Source: Ancylostoma caninum
Taxonomy: Eukaryota > Nematoda > Chromadorea > Rhabditida > Ancylostomatidae
NCBI GenBank assembly: GCA_037903475.1
Contig: JBAJFG010000262.1
Span: forward strand, 62,001 to 126,000
DNA: 64,000 nt
Reading direction: 5' to 3'
Shown here: positions 11,770 to 22,700 of the stretch, in pieces
Numbering within the stretch: position 1 is the first letter of the stretch
Layout: the number at the start of each line of letters is the position of its first letter
Translations under genes and position numbers: made by a program
Notes under the pieces: model-generated
Database searches by the model: none
What the model saw: the letters and a program-made list of their open reading frames with translations, nothing else
Told to the model about the DNA's origin: nothing

Positions 11770-12010
11770 GTGGATGAGGAACTCTCACGAGAAATACGAA
11801 ATCCCCCTAACGGTGCTCTCCCGGGAATGAATTATTCGAACAGTGCCTTGGTCCCGTCCTTCGGCTCCACCCTCACGCTCCTCGAGAATTGGGGCTTGAA
11901 AACGGAGTTTTCACGTTTTCCACGGAATCACATATTCTACTGTGTTCAGCAGCTCCTGGAGATTCTTTTCACGTAAAAATCTCAACAGCGATTCCGAGGT
12001 GGACGGTACC
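11770..12010. repeat. Dispersed repeat, related to 28055-28375
   Basis: The stretch 11880-12005 (TTGGGGCTTGAAAACGG, then CTGGAGATTCTT and AGCGATTCCGAGGTG) is similar to 28225-28345 in the same orientation. The preceding GGATGAGGAACTCTCACGAG appears in inverted form at 28093-28120. This indicates a rearranged old repeat with no assigned class. Confidence 0.55.
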
Positions 12011-12604
12011 TTTGACCTCATTTAACTCATGCCCTGGCAAAATGCCAGGGAGTCGAAATTGGTGCAAGTGCTTCATTTCAACTGGAACAAAATCGTTCCC
12101 AAACAGTAAGTAGCACCTCTGTTTTCCCCAGAAATTCTCTAGAATGGCCGAGGTAACGCCCACCACTCAGGTGTGAGCTTTGCACCAATTTATTGCCAAA
12201 TGTTAGTTCATACAAAATAATCTTTATCAACGAGGTTCAATGAGTATAATATGTGAATAGCTCTTCATTTACGTAACCCCACCTGTTATTCCTTGAATTA
12301 TATCTTGTTGCTCAAGAAAGTACCAAAGAATTATCTCCACGATATAATGTACCTTTTTCATTTTATATTTTCCATGACCCTATAAAAAGTAGAGGGAGGA
12401 GAAAGGCGAAATATCCAGGTTGCCCTAGAAAGAGGAGAAAAAACAACGACGCTGTGCATGTGACACTGTTTATAGTGTATTTAGCTTTAAGTCTGTTTGG
12501 TTGGTTCAGAATGGCATAAGTTGTGCAAAACAAAACAGTTTGTTTGTGCAAGCCGCAAATGGTGGATAATTTAGCAACAGCCTGGTTGTTAGTCAGAAGC
12601 AGGG

Positions 12605-13004
12605 ATGAGCAGAGTTCCGGTCCAGGAAATTCGGAGGCGTTTGGATTTTGGCATCATGGACGCTTCCACTAACTTCCAGACTTCTAGAGATTGGCAGCAT
12701 CTAAGTGAGTTATGCAAAGTCAATCATGCTGTCTTTCCCTACAATTTTCCTATATTTAAAAATTCTCTCAATTTCCGGCTTCCCAGTTTCCGGTCCTACG
12801 CAATACTTCCACTCATTCCTGCTTCCGCTCATCCATGGCTTGTTTTCCATGGAAGGCCACGTTCTGGTTCCATTTTTGCCCCGAAATTTTTATAAAAATT
12901 CCGGCATAGGTTTTTATAACCATATTGACTCACAAGTATTACTGCGTTACCATGCAAGGGATCCGCCGAGACTATTACGTTGTAATGTAGTGATCCCTCA
13001 ATGA
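12605..13004 (+). CDS. Candidate two-exon gene, about 105 aa, unknown function
   Basis: Exon 1 (12605-12704) starts at ATG, reads MSRVPVQEIRRRLDFGIMDA, and ends after one base of a codon at a GTGAGT donor. Exon 2 (12787-13004) follows an acceptor (CCGGCTTCCCAG), supplies the two missing bases, reads SGPTQYFHSFLLPLIHGLFS onward and ends at a TGA at 13002-13004. The phases match and the intron is 82 nt. No poly(A) signal or family motif was found, and the upstream start context is weak. It could also be a chance pairing of open frames. Confidence 0.35.
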
Positions 13005-15190
13005 ACAGTACAAAAAAAAGGCTCGGCTCGTCACTGAGTCGTGCCGTCGTCAAGGAATTAAGTAGGGTGCATTAACAGAAGGATCAAAAAATGAGGAAAA
13101 AGTAACCGTGAAAATGAACAGAAGAGCGATCTATCCTCGTGCGAACAGGTATCAGACAGTCATAGTGGATGTAGTCAGCTCACCTGAAATTTTCCTCGAA
13201 AGGTCTTAGCTTACAACCTATTTAACAAGTAGACGTGTCCGAAGGGACGTTAGATGATTGCTTGAGCGATCGTGACTTCAAGAAATATGAAAGGGTGAGG
13301 GAAAGTGAGAGGTCGCTGGGTGTTCTCCAACAAGCCACGTGTCTGCCTTGGGTCAACAAAAATAAGAACTGCAAAGTACATGATTCCGATTGTCTTTCAA
13401 TCTGATCCTATCAGCAAATACACAGCAAACTGAGCCGGGGAGGTGTTGGAAATGTTCGGAATGGTGTGGGGCTGCGAGGCGAGGGCGGAAACATTCCGCT
13501 ACTTGTTTTCATGCTGCCATCCTTGAGGGATTAGGCGTTATTGAGGGTCGGTCGCGAGTGTGTGGGGCCCCGAGTGAGCCTCGTCGATGACGACGTCGCC
13601 GTCGTCAACACAAGCACAGGCACGAAGCTGAGGGAAAGGCAATGAAAACACGAGCGCTGTGCATTGCCTTGGTCCAGTTTCGTAGTCTTAGGTGCACAGC
13701 GTACCAAATTTCATCACAAGACATTAGCAAATTTCTCAAAGTTGTAAAAAAAGCTTTAAGCTTGTAAACAATACATTATTTTTACTATAATCCCTTAATT
13801 TTTCGCTTCTAAAATTTTTTATAGTTTCTTATATGATTTTGAAAGTTCTGAAAGCATTTTTGAAATCCGGCTGCCCTCGGCGAGACTCTAATTTCTCTTC
13901 CCACGCCCCTTCAGCTCTACCTCTCAGCTCGATCTTGCCAATGCAATGTATGGTGAATAGTACTGTGCTGACCGAAGAGTGACGAATACATCCAATACTC
14001 AAACATTTGATCTCGAATAAGTCAAAAAATTAGGATGTTCAAACAAGGAGATGCTCAGAGCCCTAACGTAGAGGACAGAACAGCTGTAAAACCCTTTCTT
14101 CTCGAAGTACTCAGTTTTCAGGATGGGCTTCCAAATATTCTAATTGTAAGAAATTAATTGTATCCATTCGATTTTTGTTCGGTCAATACTCTAGTGACTT
14201 CGGTACGTGTTTCCTTTTCCCACTGAAAATTTTGAAAACAGTACACTTCCGATATACATGAGTATGCTATTCAGAAATAGCAGAATAAACAGCAGAATGC
14301 GATAGTGAAACTACATGAACGTTTAGAAGGAAAGCTCCATCCATGACTTCCTGCATTCATAAGCCATGCATGATGCCTGCAAACGCAGGATGACAGCGCA
14401 AAAATAGCAGTTTCCTGTTAGGAATGGCCTCGATAAACAATTTCTTTCGGAACGTTCTACGTGATGTGTTTTTCAGCTAGCACATTGGTCGAAACATTGC
14501 GTCAATGGTTCAAGGATAGCGGGGTCGTGGATGCAGGGGGAGACATTTGAAATTACAGTATTGTATACGATTGCTTTTACTGTTTATTGCCTATTGTTAT
14601 TCCTGAAATATTCTTCATTAATTATTCAACAACTTCGTTATTCCATACGGGTCCGCGGAGTGGCACAGTTGTCACTTTTTCCCATGTCTCCCCCCCCCCC
14701 CCCCGGGCTAGCTACTCGTGCATCCGGCACTGCTGGGTCTGTCAGTATCCACATATCATGTTGATAGGTCTAAAAAATTGGGAAAATACGTGCATACGTA
14801 ATATTAGAACACAACAAAGTAGCAATTTTTATCAAAATAGCAAAAAAATGTGATAAAATATGTAAAAGGTACTTGAGCACTGTTTTACTACTATTGCTAC
14901 ATTCAGGGTACATCCATGCAGCGAAATTGTCTACAGATAGGAATGAAAATGTAAGTAGGACCGAACAATGCATTAAATACCTATCGATTCATTTGAACTT
15001 CGAAAATTCGATTATGAATGAGTTTAGAGTTCGGATGTTTGAGAGAGAGGGAACAAAGCATTCCTTCAGGAAAGATAAGGAGGCATTTCAACCTATTTCT
15101 CTCCTTGATATTCGAATTTGTTTGGATCTTGTCCTGAACGAATGATCAAGTAAATTGAGTTATTTGATTTTCACTTCGTAGAAAACGGTA
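13005..15190. other. Unassigned DNA
   Basis: A GC-rich patch lies at 13430-13640 with an open frame (13390-13590) rich in Cys and Arg but without splice support. A 16-base C run lies at 14689-14704. A possible small exon (14916-14961, ending AAT|GTAAGT) follows the acceptor CTACATTCAG. Nothing here is strong enough to call a gene. Confidence 0.4.
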
Positions 15191-15201
15191 ATCCTCACAG
15201 A

Positions 15202-15231
15202 ATGACTAGTGAACTAAGAACAGCTGCCCAG
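15202..15231 (+). CDS. Candidate first exon (10 codons)
   Basis: An acceptor (TAATCCTCACAG) is followed after one base by ATG, then ten codons (MTSELRTAAQ), then a consensus donor (CAG|GTAAGT). This is the expected arrangement for a spliced-leader trans-spliced nematode gene start. The next exon was not found with confidence. A phase-0 acceptor (AAATTTCAG at 16401) opens a 33-codon terminal frame, but linking the two is speculative. Confidence 0.3.
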
Positions 15232-15866
15232 GTAAGTAATAACAGGTAGAATTGCAAGGGAAAGAGTACCGAAGTTCCAGAGCTAAATTAGCTGTTCAAT
15301 GTCTGTAAAACGAACAGCGGAACCTCATACATGGCCCAATAGCTGCATAAGCAAAAGTTGGTGGTTGTTAGCCGCCGGACGGACAGTGAAAGTGCGACAA
15401 ACACGAACAGGTTCGTTGCGTTTCTATGACATAATGATGGAAACGTGAAGTGGTCGAGTGGGCAATAACTCGTCCACGTGCAGCGTGACCTACGCTTCAC
15501 ACATTGCATGATAGCTATGATCCTACAGTAAAGGAGCGAAAATAGCTTGGATGCAAAATGGACGAAGTAGGAAGTGAACTAGGGAGTATTTTGGGGCTAG
15601 CATGATTGGCATTAAGGATTCTGGGCTTTTCCTGTGAATATTTATTGTATCAATATAGTTCGTAATGCTGAAAGCATACAGCGCTGCAGCGTCGACAAGT
15701 GGGGCGGAGGAAGATTTGTCAAGGGGATTTAGGGACCTTTTGACGTCGTTTGTGTAATATTTCAGTGTTTCTTTACTTAAGGTGCACCTTGGGTAGTACA
15801 GATAAAATGTGTGAATAAGTGAGTAAGAAAACTGATAAATCTACCTTAAATAAATATTAGGTTAAT

Positions 15867-15900
15867 CCGAAAGTTTTGTACGAATATTTATTAATCGATC
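15867..15900 (+). mobile_element. Possible mariner terminus
   Basis: TATTAGGTTAATCCGAAAGT, followed by TTTGTACG, resembles the TTAGGTTGG-type ends of mariner elements. The partner terminus was not found nearby, so it may be a truncated element. Confidence 0.35.
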
Positions 15901-16608
15901 CAGAATTTCGTGCTCTTGGACTGGAATTCTTTGGGATGAAAAATGGTATAATGTTCCACCAGTTCTCAACTAAAAAATTAGTAGGCTAGATTTCATCGAT
16001 CAACAATAATTTTATGATTTTCGTAATATTTCGTTCGACTGCATTAGTAGTCATCAGATCAGATTAAAAGTCATCAGAGATTAGTCACATTCTACGATTG
16101 TTTGACAAAAGTGCAGCGATGATGGTGCAAGACTTTTGAACTAAATAAATGTTTAGACGAATAGATGAGAAACAAGGAACGGCTACAAAAACCCAACATC
16201 AGAACTTAAAGCTAAAATCAAGAACCAGAGACATAGTATATAAGTGATTTCTGCTCGTGATTAGACACTAAATGATGAGTACCCAGTGGCAGAATTCGAA
16301 AAAAAATCTCCGAGATGTGTTTGACACAAATATCAGGTAGATTGCACACATTCTTTTTCATGAACGTGAGTGTTCTTTGTAAGTAAGGAGAAAATTTCAG
16401 AGAGCGAATCGCTCAGTGAGAGAATTTCCAGCAAGAACAACATCTACTGAAGTGCTTTTATATTCCTATTCTTTGAATTGTAAAAAAGGATTACATACGA
16501 AGAAGTAAAAGTTTTGCACTTGCGCATCTTTGAGTGGGGTTGAATGTTTGTTTGTTCGAATCCACAAATCCTTGTTCCCAAGGGGTGTGGTTGCTTTTCG
16601 ATGATGTT

Positions 16609-16626
16609 CCTGCATGTACATGCAGG
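16609..16626. repeat. Perfect 18-bp palindrome
   Basis: CCTGCATGTACATGCAGG is its own reverse complement. It may be a chance palindrome or a protein-binding site. Confidence 0.6.
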
Positions 16627-16639
16627 CTGCCACAAGAAA

Positions 16640-19600
16640 AAAAAACAGTAAAGTATACAGTGGACGTCAATGACGGTGGTCCACCCGCGGTCTCGAGAAG
16701 GACGCCGCTCAGCCGCGCCGCGCACCCGCGCCGCGCATGCCCTAACCGATGTCCTCTGTGCTGTTATGCCACTTCTAGCAACATTTCCATACGTTTTAAG
16801 GATTTTCGACCGAAACGTTCTGTTCTTTGCACCAACCACCTTCGCCCCAGTAAATAACTTTTAATGTACCTTTCAAGAAGTCTCAGGAACAGAGAAAGAG
16901 TCTGCCCTTTTCGGTATTAATTCAGCGAAAATTCCTGCATTAATAGTATAGCTAGTAGGGAAAATTGTCCAAAATATCGGCACCCAAATGCCACAGCAAC
17001 CGGCCCATTAATTTCTCCATTTTCATGCACCATTTGTGAGTTTCCGAAAAAATCCTGAATCCTTTGGCCGGGAGGAGCTGTACTGCTCCAGCAATTTTCT
17101 TCATTCCACACTCTCGTTGTGGAGCTCAGGTGGAGCACTTTTCCTTTGAGAAGGGGAGTTTCCCCATGGTTTTCCCAACTTCACTCAGTTGTGAAAGGTT
17201 AAAAACAAACTCCAATTCGCTGCAGCATTACATGTATTATGTGAACAGAAAGCATACAGAAACTTCGAGGAACAGAACTTCAGTGGCTCGCGCTGTTTCA
17301 GTAAGAAAACACTCAACAAAGGCTACATCTGCAAGTAGAAGCAAACAACACTCAAAACTAACTCACGTGTGCGCTTACGTAACAGCGGAAACGCGCTGTC
17401 GACCCATTACGTTCGCGTTCGCCAGATGTTCACAAGGGTTTCTCAAGCGCAGCAGCTTCCTAGGGCGCGAGCAGGGACGAGTTTCTCGATCAAAATATTT
17501 TTGTTGTGCATGCTGTGACCATTTCGCGGCATCAGAGAAAGGTGTTTGGGAGAGACTCTGCGAGGCGTGAAATAAAGCGTGAAAACAGCACGTTGAGCAG
17601 GTTTCATCTCAAGGCTGACCTTCGGCGTCAATTGAGGGATGCTCCAAAGTTGGTAATTGTCAGCAATTGGTAGCTTCGAGAAGCAAATCGGTGGAAAAGG
17701 CTAGAAGAGACGATTTTTCTCATATGGTGATGGTGCTGCTGAAGGGCAAAACTTTCGCCGCAGCCACTATTCTTCAAACTGCTAGAGGAAAACAGCAAAG
17801 TGCGAAGAAGAACTAAATCAAAACGCAATTCAAAGCGGCACAACGAGGCAGCAGGCATAGAAAGCACGGAGAAAGTTGAGTTGCTTGACTACTATCATTA
17901 GGGGTTTGCTAGAGAGGGTTTTAGATTTTGTGAAATGCGAAAGCGAGAACAAAGCTGTAGGTCTGAAAGGAACAAAGTAAAATTGAAAGCTCATGCAAAA
18001 TTGGCTGTCTGGCGAGCGAAATTTTGCTCTGAGACTTCAGGGTTCCTGGAACTCATTGATGGATTAGTACTCTAATAACTGGATAAGGCAAACGCAGCAA
18101 AATCTGCCAAGCCACACCCCCAAGGAATGGAAAACAGACATTGCTGCATGGGGAAGAACTGCTGCGAGCAACACACCTCATGTTTCGGCTGCGTCGAGAG
18201 AACAAGTTGCTGCTCGATTGACTGTAGTGTCGTTCAACCTGCGTTCTGTCCCTCACGTCCTGCGTCCTACCCGCTCGTTGCCAACCTTTGGGAGGTGGGA
18301 GTGTGGCGGACCGCCCCCTAGGAGGTGTATCTAAGCTGGTGGTTGAGCACCAGAGCTTAGTTGTGTCTCCGCTTTGGAGATGACCAACAAGCCCTGCGAG
18401 ATTCATCAAGCCGGCTGAGGCCTGGGTGAAACCGTGGCCCAGTGCAATGACCGGTCAGACGAGATGCGTGCGGTACGGACGCGTGCGGGTGCGGCGCGGA
18501 TCTGGAAGCCCACGGCCGGACCGCTGTGTCCATCAATGGTAGCCGCGGAGTGTAGATACGCGTTCGGGAACATTTTCGATGAGCTTGCGCAACCATCCAC
18601 CTACTCAAGTCTACAGTAGGAACACAGTCCTGCGCGCAGATTGAGCTGCCATCCTAGGTTTGAGGCATGCAAACCAGTTCATCGCCAACGAATCGCCGCC
18701 TTTGCAGGGCAAATACAGCTCGTGGGGTGACAAATAAACTTTGACCTCGCGGTGTAACTGCTGATGAAACGTGTCCGGCCTGTGTTCATCGTCCAGGAAT
18801 CGCTGAGTGCATACAGTGCCACATATTAAGCACATCCACGATTTTGGACGACAGATTTTTCACATATTTTAGCCATACGATGGGCAATCGCGACTACGTT
18901 TAAGTATGTGTTGTAGCTTTACGGCTGCTTTCTTTCTGATTCTTATCAAGTATACAGAATCCTTTGAAAAATTCTTGATATCCGAACCCTCAAATTCGTC
19001 AGTTTTTTCTCAATTTCTCCATAGAGTTCGTATGCCTGGCTGTGGGAGAAGGAGAGGTGGTGAAAGGAGAAACGCAAATATTTTCTAAACACTACTTTTC
19101 TAGCTTTGAATGCCGCATTTCCATTCAAAGGAGTTCTCCAGAGAAGCAGAGCGGAGCAACGAAGGGACACGTTGTGCCTCATGTTCTCGGGTATCACCCT
19201 CAAAGCTCGTTTCAAGCCTGAGATACTGATTTTAGATTTTCTTGGCGGAGGGCTAAATATGTGGCCGCGACTGTATGTAGACATTTGCACGTCTCCTGCT
19301 TTATACTCAGTGCGACGCTGAGACTATGACGAAAGCAGAAATACGGCGTTAATGCAGATTATCAGGTTACATGTATGTATAAGAGGCCCCATCGGGGTCT
19401 CCTCGCCTGCGCCGCACTGGTTCATCTAGCATCCATGATCAGCCCCTCAGCACCTCCGTATGTGCGTAGCTTCAGGTGTGAATCCTGTGAAGGTTCTCGG
19501 AGCAAGGTCAATATTTGCGGTTATTGGGATGATTATGCGGCAATTTTTAAGCGCAAACAATAGAGAGGCATCATCTGGACCGGATGCGCACCGGGCTAGT

Positions 19601-19700
19601 TCAGACGTTCACTATGCTCGTTTTTCCGTACTTTTCAACCATTTTTCTCCTAAAAGTTGTCTCGTTTCTTGATGCACCGAACAGCGGATATTCTCAATAT
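16640..19700. other. Unassigned DNA with long but unrecognised open frames
   Basis: The longest plus frame (17064-17570, 168 codons) is Ser/Arg/Cys-rich, has no domain, and contains plausible splice signals inside it, so it is not called as one protein. On the minus strand 18053-18620 has GC-rich open frames in several phases (for example GLVGHLQSGDTTKLWCSTTS), which resemble repeat-derived frames common in strongylid assemblies from memory only. A minus frame at 18946-19290 is also unassigned. Confidence 0.35.
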
Positions 19701-19709
19701 ATTTGCAGC

Positions 19710-22700
19710 ATGCAGCGCATTTTTTGTTTGATGGTTCTAATCGACACCGTGACTGCCCAGTGGGGCTACAATCAGCATGGCATTGGAGGATTTGGCAACC
19801 GTCTGTTGTTAATATTTTTATTTGTTCACATTTTAATCGAATCCATCAACCAATACTGCTGAACAAATGACCTTTTTGTGTTTGTTAGCGCTTTGGTGCA
19901 CCTGCGCCTTTTGGAAATTCTAGTGGTAACATAACACATGCATTGTTTTCATTCGTACCCCGCATCTTTCAAAGAATTTCGCAAATGTATTTTTTTCTGA
20001 GAAAATTAGAAGACTTTGGAGGCGGTCTAAATAAAACAGGATGACTCAGAGTTTATAGAATTATTTCAAAGAAACCAAACAAGGAAACAAGCTAAAAAGT
20101 TAAGGAGGTTCAGCGTTCAGTCCGACCGTATATTTTCGGGCGTGAAAATAAATTTGTGCCTCGTTTGCAACTGTGGAAAGTAAATACATACCACCTACAG
20201 CGAGAGGAATAATTAAAATTAAATTAAATGGAGTTGGGGCTGGGACACCTATGAGTGGTCGTAGGCTACAGCCTGGAAGCCTATAAGTCTAAGCCCTAGC
20301 TTAAGCTTGTGCATAATCTTAAGCCTACTAAGCTGAAGTCTTAGACTAAGTCTAAAGTTTCCCGCAACTTTTTTTTCTGAGTTTCTGCTTCAAGCTCCCA
20401 GAATTTGAGGAATTTTAGTGCTTTCTTTACAAACGGATTTTCTTGTTATAGTGTGACGTAGATCATCTTTTCCTATATTTTCGCTACTGAATCGGTAGCT
20501 CTTCACTTAGGTGGTGGATAGCATTACTTGTATAAGCACTCACAAGTCTTGTTTCACTAACAATTTTAGAGAGATTTCATAATTACGTGATATTGTAACT
20601 GCACCTTAATTACAGAAACGATTAAAAATGACAGGTAATGATGTAACTACGTGTGTAGTTTACAAACCTTTGAAGCTTCACATTATTTGTTCGATAAATA
20701 TTCATGAGGTCATGGGGGTGGGATAATTTATAGAGACTGCCTGCTGACTCTCTTCAACTTCGAGTTCAGAAAAGGACCACTTGCTGGCACGTACAGTCTC
20801 CTACCGACTTGATGCTTAACTGAATTTCTGTCTTTTGCCGTATAAGTATGAGCTACTTATTCCTTATCTTACTGCTGTGCCTTATACTTGAGTGCTGGAC
20901 GTTAACTTAGCTACTGGTTACCAAACAAGACCTGGGAAGATGTTTGTGGTTTTTCTTCGTGATTCCTGTGCGGGTATAATTCAGCGCTGTACAGAGCTCG
21001 TGCTGAAATCTTGCTTGAAGGGATTTTTTCCTAATATAATTCAGTTTAATGGCAGTACTAATGAAATACATGTTCAATTTACAATTCTGTTTACATAATC
21101 ACGAACATACATCTGATTATAAACATATAGTTTTCAAAGACACATCAACAGTTGTTCCAGCTCCACCTTACCCACCTCCTCCCAATAACAATGTTGGAGT
21201 CGGCTACCCAACAGCATACGGACTTTGGAATGGTCGAGGCAGCAACAACAATCTCGGTGGTGTGAGTTTCTATTTCTACTACATACATATTTCTCATTTT
21301 TTGTCTAGGTACAAAATGGGCGCGCTTGAGTATACGTATGAAGAGCTAAGAGGTTGGCACGTTGTAGGAAGTTCATGTAAATCACGCGTCGAATTATATA
21401 GTGCGTTTCACCATGGACGACAGCTGGGAAGACAGCAGAGAGAAAAAGAATGGCAGAAAGTGTGCAGCAACTGAAGAGGAATGAGATAAAAGCAGATTGT
21501 CCGCACGGTTACTCAACTATTGTCGCGTTTAGAACGTACCATACCAAGACGAAGCGTTAACTAAGATTATAGCTCCACAGAAGAAAAACACAGTGCATTT
21601 CATAATTATAGGACACCCCCCGCCCCCACTTTCCTACCTCTGGCTTTTCCAGAAACCGTGGAATTTTTTTCTCAGTATCACTATGATCAGCACCTAAGAT
21701 ATCTTTGGTGCTTTACTTTTCAGCTCAAGGCAGCAACCCTAGATTTTTAAAACATTATTTTTCTGCTTTTGCCTAATTCGCAGTTACGACATACCTTCGT
21801 GTTTTAAAAAGCTTACTAGCTGCGTAATCTAAACCACAGAATTTAGACATTTTTAGGACCTTCCATAGACCACACTGATTCACCACAGTTTGATTCTATG
21901 CGAAGATTCTGAGGATATACGCATCGCGCATCCAAGACTGCCTATCTCAATTTTTCAGTCGCTCATTGCTGACAGTGGTGCACTCAAGATTGGCTGAAAA
22001 GTACTCACGGTAGACCTACTTTAGAAAAACAGTTAGCATTGGCCACGAGACATTCCAGTGGCTTCGTTAGGTGGGGATCCATGAAGGCAACACTCGCCCG
22101 ACATTGGGTTACTCCCGCATTTTCTCGTGAAAACCTATGGAGCAGTTGCTCGAATTCGTAAAAATTACTCGCAGGCACATTCTGATGTCCGGCGTTGTTT
22201 AACACATAACAGACAATCCGAGCCACCGGTGGGTCTTATCTGTTTCAACTCTTTTCTAGTGGAACTTTCCCAAATTCTGACTCTAGGGGTTATTCTACCT
22301 GCTGAACAATGAAATGGTATCCATTTTGTAGCGTCACTGCGATACCTAAGGTTACAGTTGATACTGTAGACACTGTTAATCTATTAGGTTGGGCAATAAG
22401 TTCGTGCGGTTTTTTTCCAGCTCAATTCTTTACGAGGATTTGAACTAATTGCGATATCCTCTCATAGATGATCTTTTAGCTCTCGTTTTGCTTTTTACGA
22501 ATATTATAACCAGTTTCCCCAAATCCCACTACTTCTCGTTTTCTGTAGCATAAAAAGTGACCCTCCAATTCGGTAAGAGCGTCAATCTCTGACACCTCCA
22601 ACTGTTTCACTGCAGTAGTGGAACAAATGCAGCTCAAGGTGCAGGGGCTGTTAACAGGGTCTATGTGGAAGCTATCACTGGTGAAGGGACAGCGCAGAAG

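Noticed and set aside
16540..16575. GTTCGAATCC, resembling a tRNA B box
   Set aside because: No A box, acceptor stem or T-stem pairing can be formed around it.
17064..17570. 168-codon plus-strand open frame
   Set aside because: It has no domain, mixed composition and internal splice-like sites; alternative frames are equally open, so a single protein is not supported.
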